Assembly: GCF_000720925.1 (NCBI RefSeq) | Contig: NZ_JOEE01000006.1 | Span: forward strand, 186,001 to 250,000 | Source: Phycicoccus jejuensis | Lineage (GTDB): Bacteria > Actinomycetota > Actinomycetes > Actinomycetales > Dermatophilaceae | Length of the DNA stretch: 64,000 bases | Direction of reading: 5' to 3' | Shown here: in pieces, positions 1 to 7,523 of the stretch | How positions within the stretch are numbered: position 1 is the stretch's first letter | Layout: each line of letters opens with the position of its first letter | The notes under the pieces: generated by a model | What the model was told of the DNA's origin: nothing | Seen by the model: only the letters and a program-made list of their open reading frames with translations | Databases searched by the model: none | Made by a program: the position numbers and the translations under genes

Positions 1-368
1 ACCGCCCGGATGCGCGCGACGACCTCCTCGAGGCTGAAGGGCTTCGTGACGTAGTCGTCGCCGCCGACGGTCAGGCCCTTGATCTTGTCGTCGACCGAGT
101 CACGCGCGGTGACGAAGACGATGGGGAGGCGCCGGCCCTGGTCGCGCAGCCGACGGGTGACGGTGAAGCCGTCCATGTCGGGGAGCATGACGTCGAGGAC
201 GCAGAGGTCGGGCTGGTGGTCGTCGGCGACCTTGAGGGCCTCCGAGCCGCTCGCGGCGGTGGCGACGTCGAAGCCGGCGTACCGCAACGAGGTGGCGAGG
301 AGCTCGCGGATGTTCGGCTCGTCCTCGACGACGAGGAGCCGGGCCTCGGGGGGCTGCGTGGCTGTCAC
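1..368 (-). CDS. PhoP-like response regulator, N-terminal part
   Basis: Receiver domain of a two-component response regulator; the 3' end lies outside the window, so the output domain is not seen. Visible are the acidic pair E15-D16, the phospho-acceptor D59 in VLDVMLPDMDGF, the switch residue T87 in VTARDS and K109 in YVTKPFS, so the domain looks fully functional. The wording around D59 and the GGDDYVTKPFSLEEVVAR stretch resemble actinobacterial PhoP of the OmpR family, which normally carries a C-terminal winged helix; that is inference here. Start GTG 368 is preceded by GGGAG at 5-6 bases. Confidence 0.85.
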   Translation of the reverse strand, partial: MTATQPPEARLLVVEDEPNIRELLATSLRYAGFDVATAASGSEALKVADDHQPDLCVLDVMLPDMDGFTVTRRLRDQGRRLPIVFVTARDSVDDKIKGLTVGGDDYVTKPFSLEEVVARIRA

Positions 369-441
369 GTCTCCCAGTCTCGACCCCGAGTCTGTGAGTC
401 CGCTGGACGTCGGCTGGGCAGGAGCGGCGAGCCGCGGCGCC

Positions 442-1185
442 TCAGGTGCCCGTGAACGCCCCGTTCGTGCCCGCGAGGACGACGATCCCGACGATCGCGA
501 GGACCCCGAGGCCGATCGCGACGCCGAAGGAGATCCAGCCCCAGCGGGACATCTTCCGGGAGCTCTCGGGGTCGGAGGACTGCTTGGTCAGGCCGATGAT
601 GCCGAAGACGAGCGCGGGGACGAACACGATGCCGACGCAGAACCCGATGGTGATGACGGTCGTCAGGCCGGAGACGATGGTCAGGACGAGGGCGCTCGTG
701 TTGTTGCGCGGTGCGGCGTAGGGGGAGCCGGGCCCGTAGGCGGGGGCGCTGCCGTACGGCGCGGCGGGGCCGTAGGGGGCGGACTGGCCAGACGGCGCGG
801 ACTGGCTGTACGACGGGACGGAGGCACCCGGGGCGGGCGGCGGCGGGTAGGCGCCGGACGCCGACGGGGCGCCGTAGGGGTCGACGGGCGGGGCCGGCGG
901 CGCGCCGTACGGGTTCTGCGCCGGGGTGGCGTGGGGGTCCGTCGCCGGCGGGGCGTCCTGCGGCGGCGCGCCGTAGGCGGGCAGGTCGTAGGACGGCGTC
1001 GAGTAGGTGGGCTGCTCGTAGGCCGGCGGGGCCGGCGGCGCCGGCGGCGCCGGCGGGGTGAACGGGCGCGTCGCCTCCGGGCCGACGACCTGCGTGTCGT
1101 CCGGGCCGGGCGCGGGCGACGGCTCGGTGGAGTCAGGGAGCGGCGGGGGCGCGGTCGGGTCGCGGTGGTCGTCGCTGCTGCTCAC
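442..1185 (-). CDS. Proline-rich DUF4190-type membrane protein
   Basis: About 247 residues. The N-terminal 160 residues are a proline/alanine/tyrosine-rich cytoplasmic-type tail (repeated PPAPPA, YGAP and AYGP units). Two hydrophobic helices follow, one starting at TSALVLTIVSGL and one at WGWISFGVAIGLGV, separated by a short polar loop with SDPESSRK. This is the layout of DUF4190-like actinobacterial proteins, whose function is unknown. GTG 1185 is chosen because upstream codons read into the promoter of the divergent mvaB and because GAGGGG precedes it; an upstream ATG at 1305 is open but implausible. Confidence 0.75.
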   Translation of the reverse strand: MSSSDDHRDPTAPPPLPDSTEPSPAPGPDDTQVVGPEATRPFTPPAPPAPPAPPAYEQPTYSTPSYDLPAYGAPPQDAPPATDPHATPAQNPYGAPPAPPVDPYGAPSASGAYPPPPAPGASVPSYSQSAPSGQSAPYGPAAPYGSAPAYGPGSPYAAPRNNTSALVLTIVSGLTTVITIGFCVGIVFVPALVFGIIGLTKQSSDPESSRKMSRWGWISFGVAIGLGVLAIVGIVVLAGTNGAFTGT

Positions 1186-1280
1186 GGTGCTGGGGTCCCC
1201 TCGGGTCGGCGCGGCCGCGGGTCGGCCACCGCGCACGAGGATAGGGGGCGGGCGGCGTCGCCCGTGACGGTCCGGCGTGT

Positions 1281-1286
1281 CAGGAT
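1281..1286 (+). promoter_or_regulatory. Candidate -10 element, leaderless mvaB
   Basis: CAGGAT lies exactly 6 bases before the GTG of mvaB. The same spacing recurs at many starts in this window, so a leaderless transcript is inferred. The hexamer is weaker than the TAGNNT forms seen elsewhere. Confidence 0.4.
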
Positions 1287-1292
1287 CGAGGC

Positions 1293-2231
1293 GTGAGCCG
1301 TGCACTGCCGCAGGTCGAGCCGGACCCCTCCATCCCGGAGCGGGTCACCGTCTACGAGGTCGGGCCCCGGGACGGGCTGCAGAACGAGTCGGCCGTCGTG
1401 CCGGCCGCCGCCAAGGCCGAGTTCGTGCGCCGCCTCCTCGCCGCGGGCCTGACGACCGTCGAGACGACCTCCTTCGTCGACCCGCGGTGGGTGCCGCAGC
1501 TCGCCGACGCCGAGGAGGTCCTCGGGCTGCTCGGGGACGAGGGGCGTGGGGCACGCCGGCCGGTGCTCGTCCCCAACGTCCGGGGCCTGGACCGGGCGCT
1601 AGCCGCTGGGGTCGGCGCCGTCGCGATCTTCGGCAGCGCGACCGAGACCTTCGCCCGCAAGAACCTCAACCGCTCGCTCGAGGAGTCGGTCGCGATGTTC
1701 GCGCCCGTCGTCGAGCGGGCCCGGGCCGAGGGGCTGTGGGTGCGCGCCTACGTGTCGATGTGCTTCGGCGACCCGTGGGAGGGACCGGTGCCGGTGCCCC
1801 AGGTCGTCGACGCCTGCCGACGCCTCATGGACCTCGGCTGCGACCAGCTGTCGGTCGGCGACACGATCGGGGTGGGCACGGTCGGTCACGTGCACCGGCT
1901 GCTCGAGGGGCTCGACGCCGCCGGCATCGGGCCGGAGCGCACCGGGGTGCACTTCCACGACACCTACGGGCAGGCGCTCGCGAACACGCTGGCCGCGCTG
2001 CGTGACGGCGTCACCGTCGTCGACGCCTCGACCGGCGGGCTCGGCGGCTGCCCCTACGCGAAGTCGGCGACGGGCAACCTCGCGACCGAGGACCTCGTGT
2101 GGACCCTCGAGGGCGCCGGCGTCGAGACGGGCGTCGACCTCGACGCGCTCGTCGAGACCTCGGCCTGGATGGCCGGGGTGCTCGGGCGGCCCTCGCCCTC
2201 GCGCGTCGTCAAGGCGCTGACCGGCGGCTGA
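1293..2231 (+). CDS. mvaB: Hydroxymethylglutaryl-CoA lyase
   Basis: Cleaves HMG-CoA to acetoacetate and acetyl-CoA, the last step of leucine degradation; cytosolic. 312 residues, usual for the family. A TIM-barrel enzyme of the DRE-TIM group: EVGPRDGLQNE near residue 25 supplies the metal and catalytic residues, HFHDTYGQA near 215 gives further metal ligands, and GGLGGCPYAKSATGN near 250 carries the catalytic loop cysteine. Start GTG 1293 fits a leaderless promoter. The downstream MFS gene converges with it after 16 bases; no leucine-pathway partner is adjacent. Confidence 0.93.
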   Translation: MSRALPQVEPDPSIPERVTVYEVGPRDGLQNESAVVPAAAKAEFVRRLLAAGLTTVETTSFVDPRWVPQLADAEEVLGLLGDEGRGARRPVLVPNVRGLDRALAAGVGAVAIFGSATETFARKNLNRSLEESVAMFAPVVERARAEGLWVRAYVSMCFGDPWEGPVPVPQVVDACRRLMDLGCDQLSVGDTIGVGTVGHVHRLLEGLDAAGIGPERTGVHFHDTYGQALANTLAALRDGVTVVDASTGGLGGCPYAKSATGNLATEDLVWTLEGAGVETGVDLDALVETSAWMAGVLGRPSPSRVVKALTGG

Positions 2232-2247
2232 GCCGTCGCCCTGCGCC

Positions 2248-3624
2248 TCAGCGCTGCCGGACCCCGTTGACCTCCGGGGAGATCTGCCGCTCGAGGGCCA
2301 GGGCCAGGGCCGCGACGAGCGCGAGGCAGACGAGGAGGACGGCGACGAACACCCCGGCGAGCCGGCGGTCGAGCAGCCAGCCGGCGGCCACCGGCGCGGT
2401 GATGGCGCCGACCTGGAAGGCCATCCCCGACACCGCGTTGTAGCGGCCGCGGTCGTGGTCGCTCGCGAGGTCGTTGACGATGGCGGGCACGGTCGGCTGC
2501 AGGAGCGTCTCGCCGAGCCCGAAGAAGACGTGGAAGACGATGACGCCCGCGGCCGCCGCGAGCGTGCCGGCGACGAGGCCGGTGGCGCCGAGCAGCGCCC
2601 AGGCCAGCGCCCAGAGGACGACGAGGCCGAGGAAGACGCGGGTGCGGCGGCGGCCGTCGATGCGGCGCAGGACGAGGAACTGCATGAGCACGATGACGGC
2701 GGTGTTGGCCGCGAACGCGAACCCGATCGTGCGGGTCGAGACCTCGCTGACCTGCCGGGCGAAGGCGGGGAAGCCGGCCTCCATCTGCCCGTAGCCGACG
2801 AAGCTCGACAGGAAGGTCAGCGCGGTGAGCCAGAGGACGGCCGGGCGGCGCAGGATGGCCAGGTAGCCGGTGCCGCCCTCGCCCTCGGCCGCGGGGACCG
2901 GCCGGCCGGCCACCGCGCGCAGCGGGCCGAGCAGCAGCGCGACGGGGACGAGGACGCAGACGGCGTCGACGACGAAGATCGCGCTGAAGGTGCCGGGGCG
3001 CGAGACGTCGGCGAGGAAGCCGCTGACGACCCCGCCGATGCCGATGCCGAGGTTGACCAGCGCGAAGTTGATGCCGAAGTACTGCGTGCGCAGGCGGCCC
3101 TCGACGATGCTCGCGATCATCGCGTTGAAGGCCGGCCAGCCGACACCGAAGCTGATGCCGAGGAGCACGACGGCGACGGTGAGGCCGGTGACCGTGGTCG
3201 CGAAGGCCATGACGAGGGCGCCGAGCACCTGCGCGAGCAGCCCCGCGATGACGACCGGGCGGGCGCCGAGCCGGTCGGTGACGACGCCGACGGGGGCCGT
3301 GACGACGACGGCCACGCCGGCGATGAGCCCCATGAGCAGGCCGGTGACCGACAGGGGGACGCCGCGGACCTCGTGCATGTAGATGGCGGTGAACGGCAGC
3401 GTCATCCCGCGCCCGAGCGTGGAGATGGCGGTCGTCGACAGCAGCCAGCGCCCGGCCGGGGGCAGCGCCGCCCAGAACCCGCGCACGGTCAGGTGCGCGT
3501 CGTCGGTGGCGGGGGAGGCGGTCTCGGGCACCGGGACACGCTCCCACGGCCCGCCGACACCCGCGACCGGGTTCTTCCCGCCCCGCCCGCCGCCACCACC
3601 CCGACGGCTCGTCACGTGCGTCAC
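2248..3624 (-). CDS. MFS transporter (drug:H+ antiporter type)
   Basis: Major facilitator permease of 12 predicted helices, about 458 residues. A hydrophobic first helix begins near WLLSTTAISTLGRGM, and the motif-A-like loop between helices 2 and 3 reads VTDRLGARP. Substrate cannot be read from sequence. The first 60 residues are Gly/Pro-rich and may not all be translated: GTG 3624 is the longest start, GTG 3615 has AGGTG before it, and later GTG codons are possible. The palindrome of the 62-bp repeat ends only 4 bases upstream of 3624, so this repeat forms the promoter region. Confidence 0.8.
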   Translation of the reverse strand: MTHVTSRRGGGGGRGGKNPVAGVGGPWERVPVPETASPATDDAHLTVRGFWAALPPAGRWLLSTTAISTLGRGMTLPFTAIYMHEVRGVPLSVTGLLMGLIAGVAVVVTAPVGVVTDRLGARPVVIAGLLAQVLGALVMAFATTVTGLTVAVVLLGISFGVGWPAFNAMIASIVEGRLRTQYFGINFALVNLGIGIGGVVSGFLADVSRPGTFSAIFVVDAVCVLVPVALLLGPLRAVAGRPVPAAEGEGGTGYLAILRRPAVLWLTALTFLSSFVGYGQMEAGFPAFARQVSEVSTRTIGFAFAANTAVIVLMQFLVLRRIDGRRRTRVFLGLVVLWALAWALLGATGLVAGTLAAAAGVIVFHVFFGLGETLLQPTVPAIVNDLASDHDRGRYNAVSGMAFQVGAITAPVAAGWLLDRRLAGVFVAVLLVCLALVAALALALERQISPEVNGVRQR

Positions 3625-3627
3625 CTG

Positions 3628-3771
3628 CGTATCGGGTCACCCGATACGGGCGCGCTCCACCCGGGAACGGTTGTCGGGGGAGGCGCAGCGTTGTCGGGTG
3701 ACCCGAGACGGGTGCGCTCCACCCGGGAACGGTTGTCGGGGGAGGCGCAGCGGTATCGGGTCACCCGATAC
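3628..3771. repeat. Tandem 62-bp repeat with palindromes
   Basis: Three palindromes with cores TCGGGTSACCCGA are centred at 3638, 3700 and 3762, exactly 62 bases apart. The first (3628-3648) is a perfect dyad with 10-base arms, GTATCGGGT/ACCCGATAC plus one pair. The spacers are two nearly identical GC-rich modules containing CCCGGGAACGGTTGTC and ending GGAGGCGCAGCG. Another copy lies at 19391-19463. The element occupies the divergent region between the MFS gene and the cold-shock gene. It may be an interspersed palindromic repeat family or a cluster of operators. Confidence 0.85.
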
Positions 3772-3842
3772 GCGTGGGACTCGGGGTGGGGGTGGGGTGG
3801 GCGGGCGCGAGAACCCGGCAGCGCGGTGTCGGCCCCAGCGGT

Positions 3843-3848
3843 TAGCCT
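3843..3848 (+). promoter_or_regulatory. Candidate -10 of the cold-shock operon
   Basis: TAGCCT matches the TANNNT hexamers used at other starts in the window. It would give a leader of about 50 bases before GTG 3906, unlike the leaderless genes nearby; a structured leader is common in front of cold-shock genes. Confidence 0.4.
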
Positions 3849-3905
3849 TGGTCGTGGTGCCCGCTCCCGGGCGCCCCGCGTGACGACCGATGGATGAGGT
3901 GGACC

Positions 3906-4304
3906 GTGCCGACTGGCAAGGTGAAGTTCTTCGACGCCGAGAAGGGCTTCGGATTCGTGTCCGGCGACGCCGGCGAGGGGGACGTGTTCGTCCCGGCGTC
4001 CGCCCTGCCCGCCGACGTCCAGGGCCTCAAGGGCGGTCAGCGCATCGAGTTCAGCATCGCCGAGGGTCGCCGCGGCGCCCAGGCGATGGCCGTGCGCGTC
4101 CTCGACCCCGCCCCGTCTGTCGCGACCAACCGTCGCGTCCGCGACCGCAAGCCGGCCGACGAGATGGTCGTCATCGTCGAGGACGTCATCAAGCTCCTCG
4201 ACAACGTCTCGGAGTCGCTGCGCCGCGGGCACTACCCCGACAAGCAGCACGGCAACAAGGTCGCCCAGGTCCTGCGGGCCGTCGCCGGCGACCTCGAGCT
4301 CTGA
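3906..4304 (+). CDS. Cold-shock domain protein with C-terminal extension
   Basis: RNA/ssDNA-binding cold-shock protein, about 132 residues. The OB-fold opens with GKVKFFDAEKGFGFV, carrying the RNP1-type aromatic motif; the second motif DVFVPASAL departs from the usual VFVHxSAI in lacking His. The 60-residue C-terminal extension (RKPADEMVVIVEDVIKLLD) is typical of the longer actinobacterial form. GTG 3906 is preferred over an upstream ATG because GAGGTGG sits at the right distance. Its TGA overlaps the ATG of the DUF3027 gene, so the two are translationally coupled. Confidence 0.9.
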   Translation: MPTGKVKFFDAEKGFGFVSGDAGEGDVFVPASALPADVQGLKGGQRIEFSIAEGRRGAQAMAVRVLDPAPSVATNRRVRDRKPADEMVVIVEDVIKLLDNVSESLRRGHYPDKQHGNKVAQVLRAVAGDLEL

Positions 4305-5050
4305 TGGCGCCCGCCACCGCGGTCCGGCCGGACGCCACCCTCCGGGGCGCCGTCGACGTCGCCCGCGAGGCGCTGACCGGCGTCGCCGAGCCCGGCACCG
4401 TCGGCGACCACCTCGGGATGGAGATGGTCGACGAGCGCCTCGCGACGCACTACTTCGCCTGCGACGCCGCCGCCTACCGCGGCTGGCGCTGGGCGGTGTC
4501 GGTCGCGCGCGTCGCCCGCTCCAAGACCGTCACCGTCTGCGAGACCGACCTCGTCCCGGGGGAGGGCGCGCTGCTCAGCCCCGAGTGGCTGCCCTACGCC
4601 TCGCGCCTCGCGCCCGGTGACCTCGGCCCCGGCGACGTCACCCCGTACGTCGACGCCGACCCGCACCTCGAGGCCGGCTGGGAGGCCACCGGCGACGAGG
4701 ACGTCGACGCCGCCGCGCAGTGGGAGCTCGGCCTCGGCCGGGTCCGCGTGCTCTCGGCCGAGGGCCGCGAGGTCGCCGCCCAGCGCTGGTACGACGGCGA
4801 CAACGGCCCCGCCGCGCCGGTCGCGGTCAAGGCGCCGATGCCCTGCTCGTCGTGCGGCTACTTCCTGCCGATGGCCGGTGCGCTGCGCACGGTCTTCGGG
4901 GTGTGCGCCAACGAGTGGTCGCCCTCCGACGGCAAGGTCGTCAGCCTCGACCACGGCTGCGGGGCGCACTCCGAGGCCGACGTCGAGGCCCCGCCCGCCG
5001 AGCGGGTGCCCGCGCCGATCCTCGACGACAACGCGCTCGACGTCAGCTGA
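4304..5050 (+). CDS. DUF3027 family protein
   Basis: 248-residue soluble protein of unknown function conserved in actinobacteria, usually beside a cold-shock gene as here. It has a CxxC pair in MPCSSCGYF near residue 182 and further Cys/His in FGVCANEWSPSDG and LDHGCGAHSEAD, which together could bind zinc. The WLPYASRLAPGDLGPGD segment is typical of the family. ATG 4304 overlaps the preceding stop (TGATG). A role with RNA or in stress can only be guessed from the partner gene. Confidence 0.85.
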   Translation: MAPATAVRPDATLRGAVDVAREALTGVAEPGTVGDHLGMEMVDERLATHYFACDAAAYRGWRWAVSVARVARSKTVTVCETDLVPGEGALLSPEWLPYASRLAPGDLGPGDVTPYVDADPHLEAGWEATGDEDVDAAAQWELGLGRVRVLSAEGREVAAQRWYDGDNGPAAPVAVKAPMPCSSCGYFLPMAGALRTVFGVCANEWSPSDGKVVSLDHGCGAHSEADVEAPPAERVPAPILDDNALDVS

Positions 5051-5077
5051 CGTCGCGCCACGACGCCGCCGACCGCC

Positions 5078-5341
5078 TCAGGCGCCGGCGGCGTTGCCGC
5101 GCCCGCGCCGGACGTACCACCACGCGAACGCGCCGAGCGCGAGGCCGGTGACGCAGGCCCAGGGCCACCACGAGCGCTCGCCGGTGTGCAGCGCCGGGAC
5201 GAGCAGGGTGACGACGAGGGCGACCGCCCACACGCCGGAGCCCACGAGCACGAGCGTGCGGGTCGGGACGTCCGGCGGGTCGACCGGGGCGGAGCGCCCG
5301 AGCAGGGCGGGGTCCGGGGCGCGCGTGGGCTCGTCGGTCAC
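5078..5341 (-). CDS. DUF2530 small membrane protein
   Basis: 87-residue protein with two transmembrane helices (LVLVGSGVWAVALVVTLLV and a WPWACVTGLALGAFAWWYV segment) separated by a short ERSWW loop, then an Arg-rich cytoplasmic end. DUF2530 proteins in actinobacteria are often encoded next to purine permeases, as here, but no function is established. The start is GTG 5341; a TACGCT hexamer lies 6 bases upstream, consistent with a leaderless transcript divergent from the permease. Confidence 0.75.
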   Translation of the reverse strand: MTDEPTRAPDPALLGRSAPVDPPDVPTRTLVLVGSGVWAVALVVTLLVPALHTGERSWWPWACVTGLALGAFAWWYVRRGRGNAAGA

Positions 5342-5347
5342 GGCGCC

Positions 5348-5353
5348 AGCGTA
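5348..5353 (-). promoter_or_regulatory. Candidate -10, leaderless DUF2530 gene
   Basis: Read on the minus strand this is TACGCT, separated by 6 bases from GTG 5341. It stands back to back with the permease promoter at 5402. Confidence 0.5.
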
Positions 5354-5401
5354 GCGATCTCGCCGTCACACCCCCGAAACCCGCGGCGCTCCCGGCGCCA
5401 C

Positions 5402-5407
5402 TAGCCT
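5402..5407 (+). promoter_or_regulatory. Candidate -10, leaderless permease gene
   Basis: TAGCCT with 7 bases to ATG 5415. No Shine-Dalgarno sequence is present between it and the start, which supports leaderless translation. Confidence 0.5.
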
Positions 5408-5414
5408 GCTCGCC

Positions 5415-6911
5415 ATGGCCGAGACCACGACCACCGCCGACGCGGGCCCCACGCACCCGGGCTTCCTCGAGCGGTTCTTCCACATCCACCAGCGCGGCTC
5501 CACCGTGGGCCGCGAGGTCCGCGGTGGCGTCGCCACCTTCTTCACGATGGCGTACATCGTCGTCCTCAACCCGCTGATCCTCGGCTACGTCCAGGACGCA
5601 GACGGCAAGTTCCTCGGTGGCGGCGACGCCCCGAACCTCGCCGCCATCGCGGCGGGCACCGCCCTCGTCGCGGGCGTGCTGACCATCCTCATGGGTGTCG
5701 TCGCGAACTTCCCGCTCGCGCTGGCCACCGGCCTCGGCCTCAACGCCTTCGTGGCCTACGCGATCGCGAGCAAGATGACCTGGGCCGACGCGATGGGCCT
5801 CGTGGTCCTCGAGGGCATCGTCATCCTCGTCCTCGTGCTCACCGGGTTCCGGCAGGCGGTCTTCCACGCCGTGCCGGCCCAGCTGAAGACCGCGATCTCG
5901 GTGGGCATCGGCCTGTTCATCGCGCTCATCGGCCTCGTCGACGCGGGCTTCGTGCGGCGCACGGGGGCGGGCACGGTGCCGGTCGAGCTCGGCGTCGGCG
6001 GGCAGCTCGCCGGCTGGCCGACCCTCGTCTTCGCCCTGGGCGTGGTCCTCATCGTCGCCCTGTGGGTGCGCAAGGTCCGCGGCGCGATCATCATCTCGAT
6101 CATCGCGATGACCGTCGTGGCCTTCGTCGTCGAGGCGATCGCCAAGGTCGGGCCGACCGTCGTCGGGCAGAACGCGGACGGGACGAACAAGATCAACCCG
6201 CTCGGCTGGAACCTCAACGTGCCGGCGTGGCCGGACGTCGTCGACCCGATCAACTTCGGCACGCTCGGCGAGTTCAACCTGCTGGGGTCCTTCGAGCGCG
6301 TCGGCGTCGTCGCGGCCGTGCTGCTCGTCTTCACCCTCATGCTCGCCGACTTCTTCGACACGATGGGCACGATGACGGCCATCGGTGCCGAGGCCGGCCT
6401 GCTCGACGAGGAGGGCAACCCGCCGGCCACCCAGCGCATCCTCGTCGTCGACTCCGTCGCGGCCGCGGCGGGTGGTGCCGCGGGCGTCTCGTCGAACACC
6501 TCGTACATCGAGTCGGCGTCCGGTGTCGGCGAGGGCGCGCGCACCGGTCTGGCGTCGGTCGTCACGGGCGTGCTGTTCCTCGTCGCGGTCGTCTTCGCCC
6601 CGCTCGTCAAGATCATCCCCAACGAGGCCGCGGTCCCCGCGCTCGTCCTCGTCGGCTTCCTCATGATGCAGCAGGTCAAGGAGATCGCCTGGGACGACGT
6701 CGAGATCGCCATCCCGGCCTTCCTGACGATCATCCTCATGCCGTTCACCTACTCGATCACGGCGGGCATCGGCGCGGGCTTCGTCGTCTACGTCCTCATC
6801 AAGGTCGTGCGCGGCAAGATCCGCCAGGTCCATCCGATGATGTGGGTCACGGCGCTGCTCTTCGTCGTCTACTTCTTCATCGAGCCGATCACCGAGGTCG
6901 TCACCGGCTGA
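5415..6911 (+). CDS. NCS2 purine permease, AzgA-like
   Basis: Proton-coupled uptake of a nucleobase, by family most likely adenine/guanine/hypoxanthine; inner membrane. 498 residues with 12-14 hydrophobic segments. Family signatures include the N-terminal REVRGGVATFFTMAYIVVLN, NFPLALATGLGLNAFVAY near residue 98, the substrate-site region LMLADFFDTMGTM near 313, and SSNTSYIESASGVGEGART near 360. The ATG has no Shine-Dalgarno and fits the leaderless pattern. A strong hairpin follows the stop codon. Specificity is not determinable here. Confidence 0.92.
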   Translation: MAETTTTADAGPTHPGFLERFFHIHQRGSTVGREVRGGVATFFTMAYIVVLNPLILGYVQDADGKFLGGGDAPNLAAIAAGTALVAGVLTILMGVVANFPLALATGLGLNAFVAYAIASKMTWADAMGLVVLEGIVILVLVLTGFRQAVFHAVPAQLKTAISVGIGLFIALIGLVDAGFVRRTGAGTVPVELGVGGQLAGWPTLVFALGVVLIVALWVRKVRGAIIISIIAMTVVAFVVEAIAKVGPTVVGQNADGTNKINPLGWNLNVPAWPDVVDPINFGTLGEFNLLGSFERVGVVAAVLLVFTLMLADFFDTMGTMTAIGAEAGLLDEEGNPPATQRILVVDSVAAAAGGAAGVSSNTSYIESASGVGEGARTGLASVVTGVLFLVAVVFAPLVKIIPNEAAVPALVLVGFLMMQQVKEIAWDDVEIAIPAFLTIILMPFTYSITAGIGAGFVVYVLIKVVRGKIRQVHPMMWVTALLFVVYFFIEPITEVVTG

Positions 6912-6926
6912 CCCTCCGCGCACCCC

Positions 6927-6965
6927 CGAGGCGCCCGTCCCGCTCACCGCGGGGCGGGCGCCTCG
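6927..6965 (+). terminator. Hairpin terminator after the permease gene
   Basis: A 17-base stem with one G-T wobble (left arm starts CGAGGCGCCCGTCC) and a 5-base loop, 15 bases after the permease stop. There is no T-run, as is common in GC-rich actinobacteria. Confidence 0.75.
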
Positions 6966-7019
6966 ACGTCCGCCGGGCTCCCGCGCTGCTGCGGCCCCGC
7001 TCGTCGGAGGACGGTGGAA

Positions 7020-7051
7020 TAGTTAGCCACGGTAATGAGTTGTGCTAACTA
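7020..7051 (+). promoter_or_regulatory. MarR operator overlapping a promoter
   Basis: Perfect inverted repeat TAGTTAGC and GCTAACTA with a 16-base spacer. TTAGCC (7023-7028) and TAACTA (7046-7051) are spaced 17 bases and fit -35 and -10 elements, so the two operator arms lie on the two promoter elements. The AT-richness stands out against the surroundings. Autorepression by the MarR protein just downstream is the natural inference. Confidence 0.65.
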
Positions 7052-7079
7052 CCGATGACGACCACCGCTGGAGAACACC

Positions 7080-7523
7080 GTGCCCGCACCCGCCCCGACG
7101 ATGACCCGTACGCAGAAGGACCGCCTGACGAGCGACCTGCGCATGGTGTGCATGCGCATCTCGCGCCGGGTGCGCTTCGAGAGCTCGACCGACCTGGCGC
7201 CGCACCAGTTCTCCGCGCTCGTGCGCCTCGAGGACGGCCCGCGGACGCCGAAGGAGGTCGCCGAGATCGAGCAGGTGTCGGCGCCCAGCATGAGCCGCAC
7301 GGTCAACGGGCTGGTCGAGCGCGGGCTCGTGGCCCGCGCGGACGACCCGACGGACGGCCGACAGGTCATCCTCTCGCTGACCAAGGAGGGGCGGCGGGCC
7401 ATCCGCGAGACCCGCAGGCGTCGCGACCAGTGGCTGGCGACCCGCCTGGAGCGGCTGACCGACGACGAGCGGGCGCTCCTCGCCGACGCGACCGCGCTGC
7501 TCGAACGGGTGGCCGCCGAATGA
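7080..7523 (+). CDS. MarR-family transcriptional regulator
   Basis: 147-residue winged-helix dimer. HTH region near residues 55-80 (TPKEVAEIEQVSAPSMSRTVNGLVERGLV) followed by the wing ARADDPTDGRQVILSLTKEG with the conserved D-x-R, then a C-terminal dimerisation helix. GTG 7080 is chosen for the GGAG 8 bases upstream; an ATG at 7101 is less well placed. Its stop overlaps the start of the MFS gene (ATGA), so regulator and pump form an operon, probably derepressed by a ligand that the pump exports. Confidence 0.88.
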   Translation: MPAPAPTMTRTQKDRLTSDLRMVCMRISRRVRFESSTDLAPHQFSALVRLEDGPRTPKEVAEIEQVSAPSMSRTVNGLVERGLVARADDPTDGRQVILSLTKEGRRAIRETRRRRDQWLATRLERLTDDERALLADATALLERVAAE

